The translations under genes were made by a program, and so were the position numbers. The notes beneath the pieces were generated by a model. That model worked only from the letters and a program-made list of their open reading frames with translations, ran no database searches and was not told where the DNA came from. Shown one piece after another: positions 49,770 to 57,134 of a DNA stretch of 64,000 bases. The stretch's first letter is position 1. Each line of letters begins with the position of its first letter. The stretch comes from JAWLHU01 sp041690255 (GTDB taxonomy: Bacteria > Bacillota > Sulfobacillia > Symbiobacteriales > Symbiobacteriaceae). The stretch spans positions 124,001 through 188,000 of the forward strand of contig JAWLHU010000015.1 of the NCBI GenBank assembly GCA_041690255.1. The letters are read 5' to 3'.

Positions 49770-50864
49770 ATGCCGACGTACTGCGTACTGGGAGCAGGCC
49801 ATGGTGGGCTCGCTATGGCGGGCCATTTGGGGCTCATGGGTTATCCGGTCAAGCTGTGGACGCGCGATCCTCGTGCACTGGACCGGGTGCAACAGGTGGG
49901 CGGAGTCTTCCTGGAGGGCGTGGAGCAAGGGTTTGGTCCGGTCGAGGCATCGGCCGACCTCGCCGGGGCTCTGCGGGGCGTAGATCTGGTCCTCGTTGTG
50001 GTGCCGGCATCCGCCCACGGCGAGATCGCCCGCCAATGCGCCCCCCACCTCAAGGATGGGCAGAAGGTCCTGCTCCTGCCGGGGCGGACCGCCGGGGCGA
50101 TCGAGTTCACGCAGACACTGCGGCGGGAGGGGTGCACGGCCGACGTGACCGTTGGGGAGGCGCAGACCTTCCTATACGCCAGCCGCAAGGTCGGCCCCGA
50201 CACCGCCCACATTTACGGCGTCAAGCGCCAGGTGGCGGCGGCAGCGATCCCTGCCCACCGGACGCCGGAGCTTCTCGAACTGATCAAGCCCGCCTTCCCG
50301 CAGTTCATGCCGGCCCGCTGGGTCTGGAAGACCTCTATGGATAATATCGGGGCGATCTTCCACCCCGCCGTGGCCCTGCTGAACATGGGGCGGATCGAAT
50401 CGACTGGCGGGCAGTTCCGCCACTATGTGGATGGGATCACCCGGTCTGTCGCCACCGTATTGGAGCACCTCGACCAGGAGCGGGTCGCCGTGGCCCGTGC
50501 GCTCGGCGTGGGCGCCCTGACCGCCCGGGAGTGGCTCGCCGAGGTCTATGGCGTCGAGAAGCCCACCCTTTATGAAGCCATACAGTCCACCCCCGCGTAC
50601 GATGGCGTCGGGGCGCCGCCACTCCTCCAACACCGCTACATATGGGAGGATGTCCCCACCGGCCTCGTCCCCATTGCTGAACTGGGGCAGGCCTGCGGTG
50701 TGCCTACACCGGTGACCGATATGCTGATTCAACTGGCCAATGTCACCTGCGGGGTCGACTTCCGGCAGACGGGCCGTACCCTCGCCGCCCTTGGCATGGC
50801 CGGCTGGACCCCCGAGCAGATCAGCCGCTATGCGACGGAAGGAGATGTGATCGACCTTGTCTAA
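49770..50864 (+). CDS. Opine dehydrogenase family NAD(P)-dependent enzyme
   Basis: A 364-residue protein of the octopine/nopaline dehydrogenase family. These enzymes reductively join the amino group of an amino acid to a 2-oxo acid. The N-terminal Rossmann domain starts YCVLGAGHGGLAMAGHLGL (GxGxxG) and continues with VDLVLVVVPASAHGEIA. The C-terminal family domain has NIGAIFHPAVALLNMGRIE, containing the candidate catalytic His, then YDGVGAPPLLQHRYIWEDVPTGLVPIAELGQACGVPTP. It is the first gene of the riboswitch operon; its stop overlaps the next start by eight bases. Partner substrates are unknown; plain amino-acid/2-oxoacid dehydrogenation is an alternative. Confidence 0.88.
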   Translation: MPTYCVLGAGHGGLAMAGHLGLMGYPVKLWTRDPRALDRVQQVGGVFLEGVEQGFGPVEASADLAGALRGVDLVLVVVPASAHGEIARQCAPHLKDGQKVLLLPGRTAGAIEFTQTLRREGCTADVTVGEAQTFLYASRKVGPDTAHIYGVKRQVAAAAIPAHRTPELLELIKPAFPQFMPARWVWKTSMDNIGAIFHPAVALLNMGRIESTGGQFRHYVDGITRSVATVLEHLDQERVAVARALGVGALTAREWLAEVYGVEKPTLYEAIQSTPAYDGVGAPPLLQHRYIWEDVPTGLVPIAELGQACGVPTPVTDMLIQLANVTCGVDFRQTGRTLAALGMAGWTPEQISRYATEGDVIDLV

Positions 50865-52527
50865 GCGCCGGATTCTGGGCGCCGCCATTGGTGATGATGT
50901 CCACGTTGGCGGCGTCGTGCGCTTTCTCCATTTAGCCGAGCAGATCGGCTATGAGGTGAAATCCCTCGGCCCAGCCGTCCCGACCGATGCGCTCCTGGCC
51001 GAAGTCGAGGCCTGGGAGCCCGAGATCGTGGCGGTCGGCTACCGCCTCACCCCCGAGTCAGGGCGGGAGGTCCTGACCCACCTGAAGCGGGCTGCCGAGG
51101 CCCGTGGCCAGACTGGTCGCCGCTGGGTGCTGGGCGCCACCGACCCGGTCGCCGACCACGGTCGGACCCTGGGCTTCTTTGAGGCAGTCTTCGGTGGCTC
51201 CGCCGAGTGGCAGGAAGTCGTCGACTTCCTGCGGGGGGTCACTTCTGTGGCCGATGGCGGCGTACCGCCGCAGAACCTGGTCGACCGGATCCTCTGGAAG
51301 CGCCCCTTCCCGCTGCTGCGGCACCACTTCGGCCAGCCCACCGTCGCCATAACGGCCGATGGGATCCGCAAGATCGCCGAGGCCGGCGTGCTGGATGTGA
51401 TGAGCCTGGGCACCGACCAGAACGCCCAGGAGCACTTCTTCCGGCCCGAGGAGATGGACCCCCGTGAGCACGGCGCCGGCGGCGTGCCGGTCCGCACCCC
51501 CGATGACCTGTACACCCTCTTCGCGGCCTCCCGCACAGGGAACTACCCGATCATGCGCTGCTACAGCGGCACCCGGGACCAGCTCCGGTGGGCTGAGATG
51601 CTCCAGGAGACGATCCACAACGCCTGGGCCGCCGTGCCCCTCTTCTGGTACAGCCTGCTGGACGGCCGCTCCCAGCGCCCGCTGGTCGAGTCGATCCCCG
51701 AGGTGCAGCAGGTCTTCCGCTGGCACGCAGAGCGGGGGGTGCCGGTCGAGTCGAACGAGAGCCACCACTGGTCCCTGCGCGACGCCCCGGACACGATTGC
51801 CGTGGCCGCCGCCTATATTGCAGCCTATAACGCGAGGCAGGCGGGCGTGAAGGACTACGTCCAGCAGCTCATGTGGAACAACCCGCCGCTCACCTCGCCC
51901 GCCATGGACCTGGCGAAGATGCTGGCGAAGCTGGAGTTGGTCGAGGAGCTGACCGGGCCCGAGTTCCGGGTCTGGCGGGAGTGCCGGGCCGGCCTCACCT
52001 CCATGCCCGCCGGCTACGACCGGGCCAAGGGTCACCTGGCGGCATCTACCTTCCTGCAGATGGCCGTCAAGCCGGACATCGTCCACATTGTGGGCCACTC
52101 CGAGTACCACCACGCCGCCACGGCCGACGATATCATTGAGGGGTGCAACGTGGTTCGCGGTGCGATTCAGCTTGCGCTCCAGGGGCTGCCCGACATGGCG
52201 CAAGATGTGGCCGTCCAGGCCCGCAAGGCTGAGCTGGTCAGCGAGGCCCGCCTGCTGCTCGACGCGATCTGCGCACTGGCCCCATCTTCCGTGGATGATC
52301 CGTTGACCGACGCCGCCACCCTGGCGAAGGCGGTCCACATAGGCCTGCTCGACGCGCCCCATCTCATGGGGAACAAGGAGGGCAAGGGCGAGGTCGCTGT
52401 CCGCTTTGACGATGGTGCCTGCCGCGCCTTCGACCGGGAGAGCGGCCGGGTGATCACCGAGGAGGAGCGGATTGCGAAGATTATGGAGCGTGAAGGCTAC
52501 GCGCTCACAAAAGGAGGCGTTGCCTAG
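50857..52527 (+). CDS. B12-dependent mutase-like fusion protein (GlmS + GlmE type)
   Basis: A 556-residue protein. Residues 1-135 form a cobalamin-binding domain with the base-off signature D14-V-H16-V-G-G19, as in glutamate mutase S and methylmalonyl-CoA mutase. The rest resembles the glutamate mutase E subunit barrel: FGQPTVAITADGIRKIAEAG, RCYSGTRDQLRWAEM, PVESNESHHWSLRDAPDTIAVAAAYIAAYNARQAGV, and a GLLDAPHLMGNKEGKGEV...ITEEERI end. Mutases of this class move carbon or amino groups by adenosyl radical chemistry; the substrate here is unknown. It uses a TTG start inside the upstream gene and ends by overlapping asnB by one base. Confidence 0.82.
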   Translation: MSKRRILGAAIGDDVHVGGVVRFLHLAEQIGYEVKSLGPAVPTDALLAEVEAWEPEIVAVGYRLTPESGREVLTHLKRAAEARGQTGRRWVLGATDPVADHGRTLGFFEAVFGGSAEWQEVVDFLRGVTSVADGGVPPQNLVDRILWKRPFPLLRHHFGQPTVAITADGIRKIAEAGVLDVMSLGTDQNAQEHFFRPEEMDPREHGAGGVPVRTPDDLYTLFAASRTGNYPIMRCYSGTRDQLRWAEMLQETIHNAWAAVPLFWYSLLDGRSQRPLVESIPEVQQVFRWHAERGVPVESNESHHWSLRDAPDTIAVAAAYIAAYNARQAGVKDYVQQLMWNNPPLTSPAMDLAKMLAKLELVEELTGPEFRVWRECRAGLTSMPAGYDRAKGHLAASTFLQMAVKPDIVHIVGHSEYHHAATADDIIEGCNVVRGAIQLALQGLPDMAQDVAVQARKAELVSEARLLLDAICALAPSSVDDPLTDAATLAKAVHIGLLDAPHLMGNKEGKGEVAVRFDDGACRAFDRESGRVITEEERIAKIMEREGYALTKGGVA

Positions 52528-54050
52528 TGTGCGGCATTGCTGGGATCCTGGGACGAGCCGATAAGTCTACCGTGGCGCGCATGCTGGATCAGCAGCGCCA
52601 CCGCGGGCCCGATGGTCGGCAGCTCTGGGCATCGACCGGATGCGTCACCCTGGGCCATGACCGGCTGGCGATTGTGGACATTGAGGGCGGCGCTCAGCCG
52701 CTCTGCAACGAGGACGGCTCCCTCTGGCTTGCCATGAACGGCGAGATCTACAACCACATCGAACTCCGCAAGGGGCTCGAGGGGAAGCACACCTTTAAGA
52801 CCCGCTCCGACTCTGAGGTGGTGCTCCATCTCTTCGAGGAGTACGGCCCGGACGCCATTCGCAAGCTGGACGGCATGTTTGCCATTGCCATATGGGGACC
52901 GGCGACCGGCCTCTTCCTGGCCCGCGACCCGCTCGGGATCAAGTCGCTCTACTACGGCCGCGATGACCAGGGCGACCTGCTCTTCGCCTCGGAGGCGAAG
53001 GCGCTGGTGAACGAGGTGCCCGTGGTGAGCGAGTTCCCGAACGGCCACTACTGGCAGGCGGGGGCGACCCAGCCCGTCCAGTATGATGGGGTGCCGCGGC
53101 CATCGATCAAGGTTTCAAAGGTAGATGAAGCCATTGACCTGCTCGATCAGACCCTGACCGAGGCGGTCATCAAACGGTTGATGGGCGACGTGCCGGTGGG
53201 CTGCTTCCTGAGCGGCGGCCTGGACTCCAGCTTGATCGCGGCGATCATGCGCCGGCATGTGACCGGGGAGATGCATACCTTCTCGGTGGGCATGGAGGGG
53301 TCGGAAGATCTGATCAACGCCCGGCGGGTGGCGGCCGACCTTGACACCATCCACCATGAACGGGTGTTGACCGAGCGGGAGATCATTACGGCACTGCCGC
53401 AGGTGATCGACTCGCTGGAGTCCTGCGATCCGGCGCTGGTCCGCTCGGCGATCCCGACCTACTTCGTCAGCGAGATGGCCGCCCGCCAGGTGAAGGTCGT
53501 CCTCTCCGGCGAAGGGGCCGATGAGCTTTTTGCCGGCTATCATTACCTGACCGAGTTCGAGCCCGACTGGGTGGCGCTCTCTTCGGAACTGCACCACATT
53601 ACCGTGGGCCTGCACAACTCCAATCTGCAACGGGTGGATCGCATGACCATGGCCCACGGGCTGGAGGGGCGGGTCCCCTTCCTGGACCGGGCCCTGCTGG
53701 ACCTGGCCTTCCGCATGAACCCGGGCCTGAAGCGGCACCAGGGGGAGGGGAAGTGGATCCTGCGCAAGGTGGCGGAGCGATACCTGGCGCCTTCGATTGT
53801 CTGGCGGAAGAAGGAGAAGTTCGCGATCGGCACCGGGATCGGGCCCCTGCTCCAGAGCTACGCTGCCGGGGCGATCAGTGACCAGCAGATGGATGCAGAG
53901 CGGGCGCTCAGCGGGGAGCCGTTCCGGGCGAAGGAGGAGTACCTCTACTGGACGCTCTTCAAGGAACGGTACGGGCGCGAGGATCTGCTGGCCTGCATGG
54001 GCCGGAGCCGGTCTCTCAACCCTGGCGAGCGCTGGGTGAGCACGTTGTAA
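52527..54050 (+). CDS. asnB: Asparagine synthetase B-type glutamine amidotransferase
   Basis: A 507-residue class II amidotransferase. Cys2 (MCGIAGILG) is the glutaminase nucleophile, with RLAIVD and NGEIYNH in the glutaminase domain. The synthetase domain has the PP-loop SGGLDSS near residue 230, VVLSGEGADELFAGYHYL and RVDRMTMAHGLEGRVPFLD. It is shorter than typical AsnB (about 550-640), like compact archaeal forms. Members amidate aspartate, but relatives also amidate peptides and osmolytes such as N-acetylglutaminylglutamine amide. It starts at GTG in TAGTG overlapping the upstream stop, so it is strictly coupled to the mutase gene. A terminator follows. Confidence 0.9.
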   Translation: MCGIAGILGRADKSTVARMLDQQRHRGPDGRQLWASTGCVTLGHDRLAIVDIEGGAQPLCNEDGSLWLAMNGEIYNHIELRKGLEGKHTFKTRSDSEVVLHLFEEYGPDAIRKLDGMFAIAIWGPATGLFLARDPLGIKSLYYGRDDQGDLLFASEAKALVNEVPVVSEFPNGHYWQAGATQPVQYDGVPRPSIKVSKVDEAIDLLDQTLTEAVIKRLMGDVPVGCFLSGGLDSSLIAAIMRRHVTGEMHTFSVGMEGSEDLINARRVAADLDTIHHERVLTEREIITALPQVIDSLESCDPALVRSAIPTYFVSEMAARQVKVVLSGEGADELFAGYHYLTEFEPDWVALSSELHHITVGLHNSNLQRVDRMTMAHGLEGRVPFLDRALLDLAFRMNPGLKRHQGEGKWILRKVAERYLAPSIVWRKKEKFAIGTGIGPLLQSYAAGAISDQQMDAERALSGEPFRAKEEYLYWTLFKERYGREDLLACMGRSRSLNPGERWVSTL

Positions 54051-54054
54051 CGCA

Positions 54055-54086
54055 GCAGGGCTTGGGGCGATTGCCCCAAGCCCTGC
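54055..54086 (+). terminator. Terminator of the riboswitch operon
   Basis: A perfect 14-bp stem, GCAGGGCTTGGGGC with GCCCCAAGCCCTGC, has a 4-base loop. The downstream T content is low. Confidence 0.8.
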
Positions 54087-54269
54087 CTGTGGTCTCCGTC
54101 ATGTGGTGGGTAGTTACTTGGTGAAGATAGACGGAGCACAGCGGGAAGCATCCACTTCCTTGAACCTGGAGCGCTGGAACTTGCTCTTCAGGGCGAAGGG
54201 CACGGTGCAGTGGCGTTCCAGGAGCGGGGCCCGTTTGTTGCGGGCCCGAACTGGCTGGTGACCGCTTTC

Positions 54270-54496
54270 GGTTCGCCCGGCGAAGCAATGGGTAAGTCTG
54301 GCGAAGGGATTGGACTCGCCCGGCGAAGGGATTGGACTCGCCCAGCGAAGGGATTGGTTTCGCCCAGCGAAGGGATTGGATTCGCCCAACGAAGGGATTG
54401 GATTCGCCCAGCGAAGGGATTGGATTCGCCCAGCGAAACAATGGGCTGCCCCAGGCGCGCAAAGGGTTCGCCCGGCGAAGCAATGGGCTGGTCCGG
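54270..54496. repeat. 22-bp tandem repeat array with internal dyad symmetry
   Basis: Six near-identical 22-base units run head-to-tail from 54302 to 54433. Degenerate units of 20-22 bases flank them (54281-54301, 54434-54496). Each unit has the form GCGAA-GGGATTGGA-TTCGC-CCA, so GCGAA and TTCGC can pair within a unit or between units. Because 22 is not a multiple of three, no reading frame repeats in register, which argues against a coding role. It lies in 459 bases without a convincing gene between asnB and the unknown minus-strand gene; bases 54087-54269 show nothing else I can name. Confidence 0.9.
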
Positions 54497-54509
54497 CTTG
54501 AAGGAAGGG

Positions 54510-55724
54510 TCATCCCGGCAACAGGCTGGTGGTCGTCTCCAGGAAGGCTACCCAGTCCAGGTCGCTCCGCTTCCCCCACCCGCTCAGGTCCGCCACCCAC
54601 CCGGCCCGCTGCTGGAGCCGCAGTGCAGCCCGGACCCGGGGCCAGAGCTCGGGCTGAGGCTCTGCCGGGTCCAGCCCGGCCAGGTGCAGGATCTCCCGGT
54701 TGGTCAACCGGGTCTGCCCTGCAGCCAGGCAGAGCCCAATCGCCAGGCTGAGCGGGTTCTTCGCCCCCTCCCGCTCAACCAGGAGCGAGTGGGCCAGGGC
54801 CGAATCTCTCGCAGCCCAGCCCTGTGGGTCGGGAGTGACCCACCATTCCTGGCCCCGGGTGACCAGGGTACCGCCCTCCTCGATCAGGCGGGCCTGGCCA
54901 CCCTCCTGCACCCGCAGCGACCAGAGGTCCCGGGCCTGGTGCTCCAGGCTCAGAGCGCCCTCCCGCAACTCCCAGGCGTAGACCGAGAGCCGGATCCCCT
55001 GCAGCGCTCGCAGCGCCCGGTAGCAGCGCTCGGGGTCAGGGCGGCGGAGGCCCAGCGCTGTCCGGACATCCTCGTGCGATGCGGGGCCGGCCTCAAGCCG
55101 CAGGTGGAGGCGAGCCGCATCTAACCCGCGCTGCCCGAGGAGCAGGAGGGCGACTTCCGGCCCGGCCACCGCGGGCACAGCCCCGGCGGGCAGGACCACG
55201 GCGAAGCCATCGGGCTGGGGTACGGCGTGGCGGAGGCCCGGGCTGAGTTCCCACGCCTCTAGAACCTCCCCGCTCGCCCCGCCCCGCAGCTTCCGCCCTT
55301 GCAGCATCTGCCGTAACTGCTGCACCAGGTCGGCAAAGCGCGCCTGCCAGGCCCTGGGCAACTCCAGCGTCAGCGCGGGGCCAAGTCCATCGGCCGATGC
55401 CCCCGCCGCCAGCAGGACCGGGGCGTCGCAGACCATCCGGGCGATGTCGCTCAGCCAGCCGGGCAGGTCGTTCTCCAGGTCGACCTGCTCCGTGAGCCGG
55501 CGCTTCTGCAACGAAAGGTGCAGTCGGTAGTCGGCGGGCAGGTCGGCCCGGGCCGACACTGGATCGGCCAGGAGGCCGGCGACACCGGCAGTCAGGTCGG
55601 CGGCGTCGGGCCCGGCGGCGCGCAGCAACTGCTCCAGGTCGTGGAGGGTCTCCCGCAGCGACCGCCATCCCGGGAAGGTAGTGAGCAGCCCCCAGGGGTT
55701 CGGGGGCTCCTGAAGTCTCCCCAT
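54510..55724 (-). CDS. Hypothetical protein, no family recognised
   Basis: A 404-residue protein I cannot place. It is Leu/Ala/Arg rich with no signal peptide or membrane helix. The N-terminal region (LRETLHDLEQLLRAAG) looks helical. The C-terminal 100 residues (KNPLSLAIGLCLAAGQTRLTNREILHLAGLDP...LRLQQRAGWVADLSGW) look like a winged-helix or replication-initiator-like DNA-binding segment, which is weak inference. The ATG at 55724 has GGAGGTT eight bases upstream. It is adjacent to the tandem repeat array at its 3' side, which hints at a possible repeat-associated function or a local insertion. Codon use is ordinary. Confidence 0.6.
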   Translation of the reverse strand: MGRLQEPPNPWGLLTTFPGWRSLRETLHDLEQLLRAAGPDAADLTAGVAGLLADPVSARADLPADYRLHLSLQKRRLTEQVDLENDLPGWLSDIARMVCDAPVLLAAGASADGLGPALTLELPRAWQARFADLVQQLRQMLQGRKLRGGASGEVLEAWELSPGLRHAVPQPDGFAVVLPAGAVPAVAGPEVALLLLGQRGLDAARLHLRLEAGPASHEDVRTALGLRRPDPERCYRALRALQGIRLSVYAWELREGALSLEHQARDLWSLRVQEGGQARLIEEGGTLVTRGQEWWVTPDPQGWAARDSALAHSLLVEREGAKNPLSLAIGLCLAAGQTRLTNREILHLAGLDPAEPQPELWPRVRAALRLQQRAGWVADLSGWGKRSDLDWVAFLETTTSLLPG

Positions 55725-55795
55725 GTAGACAACCTCCGAACGTGTATTCTCCTGTTCTATCATACACGGCCTGCGAAGAGACTGGTAGGCCAATC

Positions 55796-55837
55796 GAGAA
55801 AGGCTCCCTCAAGTACCAGCCTTGAGGGAGCCTTTTT
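55796..55837 (-). terminator. Terminator of the four-gene signalling operon
   Basis: AGGCTCCCTCAAG pairs perfectly with CTTGAGGGAGCCT around a 7-base loop. TTTCTC follows on the minus strand and TTTTTCC on the plus strand, so it can act in both directions. Confidence 0.88.
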
Positions 55838-55856
55838 CCTGGTGATCTGCGCCTGG

Positions 55857-56753
55857 TTAAGGTTGGGCGGCCTGGAGCATCGGGTTGAGGAGAACGGGGT
55901 TCCACCAGCCTGCATCTACCTGATGCCGCAACTGCTCGGCAGCCATCTGTTCACTCTCATGCTCTTCCTGGAGGTGGGCCAGCACGTTGGCCATGGCCAG
56001 CACCTGTAGAGCGGTGGGCTGCTTGTCGGCCGGCAGCCCGTCGGGCCCGCCCGCTCCGTCCCAACGCTCGTGGTGGCCCCGCACCAGGGGGGCCAGGCGG
56101 GAGAGCGGACCCAGGCGGGCAAGGATCTGGCTTCCATAGAGCGCATGGGCAGAACCGGAGGCCGGGTCGATCGCCTTCCCGAGGTCGTGGAGAAGACCCG
56201 CCCACTCGACCAACTGGACCTCCTGCGGGGGGAGGCCCAGGGTGCAGGCCGCACGCCCGGCCAGACGGGAGACCGTCCTGCCATGTTCGGCTACATCCGG
56301 GGCCGCCAGCATGAGCAGGGCGAAGAGACACTGGACGACATCTGCCGGGTTCTCCCGTTCGCCAAACAACTGGCGGAGGCGCAGAAGGGCCCGGACTCGG
56401 GCATACAGCTCCGGGCGGCTGACCGGCTTGATCAGCAGGTCGTCCGCTCCGGCTTCGATCGCCCGCAAGCGGCACTGGTCCTCGCTGAGGCCGGTGATCA
56501 TGATGATCGGGATCTGGGCGGTGGCGGGGCTCGCCTTCAACTCCTCGCACACCTCAAATCCGTTGCGACCGGGAATGCGCACATCGAGCAATACCATGTC
56601 CGGCCGCTCGTCCCGGGCAAGGGCCAGCGCCGTCTTGCCATCGGGCGCGATGATCGATTGGTAGCCGGCGGCATCGAGCATTGCGCTCAGCATACGGGCG
56701 GAGGCGGGGTCATCCTCAGCAACCAGCAGCAGAGGGGGCCGGCCCGCTTGCAC
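55857..56753 (-). CDS. Response regulator with HD-GYP-like output domain
   Basis: A 298-residue response regulator. The receiver (residues 8-125) has the acidic EDD pair, phospho-acceptor Asp in VLLDVRIPG and Lys in IKPVSR. The output domain (about 150-270) has HD-GYP features: EHGRTVSRLAG, LLHDLGKA and HHERWDGAGGPDGL. The GYP tripeptide is GGP here, so c-di-GMP phosphodiesterase activity is uncertain. It starts at GTG after AAGGAGGTG and overlaps the upstream receiver gene by 38 bases. Last gene of the operon. Confidence 0.85.
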   Translation of the reverse strand: MQAGRPPLLLVAEDDPASARMLSAMLDAAGYQSIIAPDGKTALALARDERPDMVLLDVRIPGRNGFEVCEELKASPATAQIPIIMITGLSEDQCRLRAIEAGADDLLIKPVSRPELYARVRALLRLRQLFGERENPADVVQCLFALLMLAAPDVAEHGRTVSRLAGRAACTLGLPPQEVQLVEWAGLLHDLGKAIDPASGSAHALYGSQILARLGPLSRLAPLVRGHHERWDGAGGPDGLPADKQPTALQVLAMANVLAHLQEEHESEQMAAEQLRHQVDAGWWNPVLLNPMLQAAQP

Positions 56754-57129
56754 CCTCAGACACCTCCTTCAGATATTGTGCCACTTGCGCGGGAAAGCGA
56801 CGGGTGTCAATGGGCTTGGCAATGAACCCCACGCAGCCCGATTCGAGCGCATACTGGCGATCTCGTTCGCCGGCATAGGCCGTGACGGCAACGATCGGGA
56901 TCCCTGCGGTATTGGGGTTCTGAGTAAGAAGGTGAGAGACCTGAAGCCCGTTCATGCCCCTCAGGGCGATGTCCATCAGAATGAGGTCCGGGTGTTGCTC
57001 CTCCGCCAGGACCAGAGCATAAGCCCCGGTGGAGGCCTGGAGTACGTCAAAGCCGTAGAGGGTGAGCAGGTCGGAGACAAGCTTCATGTTGAGGGCGTTA
57101 TCTTCCACGACCAGAATGCGAGCCGCCAT
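56716..57129 (-). CDS. Single-domain response regulator (DivK/CheY-like)
   Basis: A 137-residue receiver domain: ILVVEDNALNMKLVSDLL with the acidic pair, the phospho-acceptor Asp in LILMDIALRGMNG, VTAYAG and IAKPIDTRRF with the conserved Lys. A short Ser/Ala-rich tail follows. It has no output domain, so it probably relays phosphate or acts by protein contact. It lies five bases after the kinase gene and overlaps the next receiver gene. Confidence 0.9.
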   Translation of the reverse strand: MAARILVVEDNALNMKLVSDLLTLYGFDVLQASTGAYALVLAEEQHPDLILMDIALRGMNGLQVSHLLTQNPNTAGIPIVAVTAYAGERDRQYALESGCVGFIAKPIDTRRFPAQVAQYLKEVSEGASGPAPSAAGC

Positions 57130-57134
57130 TCGTC

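Noticed and set aside
54114..54389. Minus-strand frame of 91 codons ending in a basic tail, partly through the repeat array.
   Set aside because: Half of it is repeat-derived, there is no ribosome binding site and no recognisable domain; it may be a remnant but cannot be supported as a gene.
54270..54496. Tandem repeats considered as a CRISPR array.
   Set aside because: Units are contiguous 22-mers with no unique spacers, and there are no cas genes.
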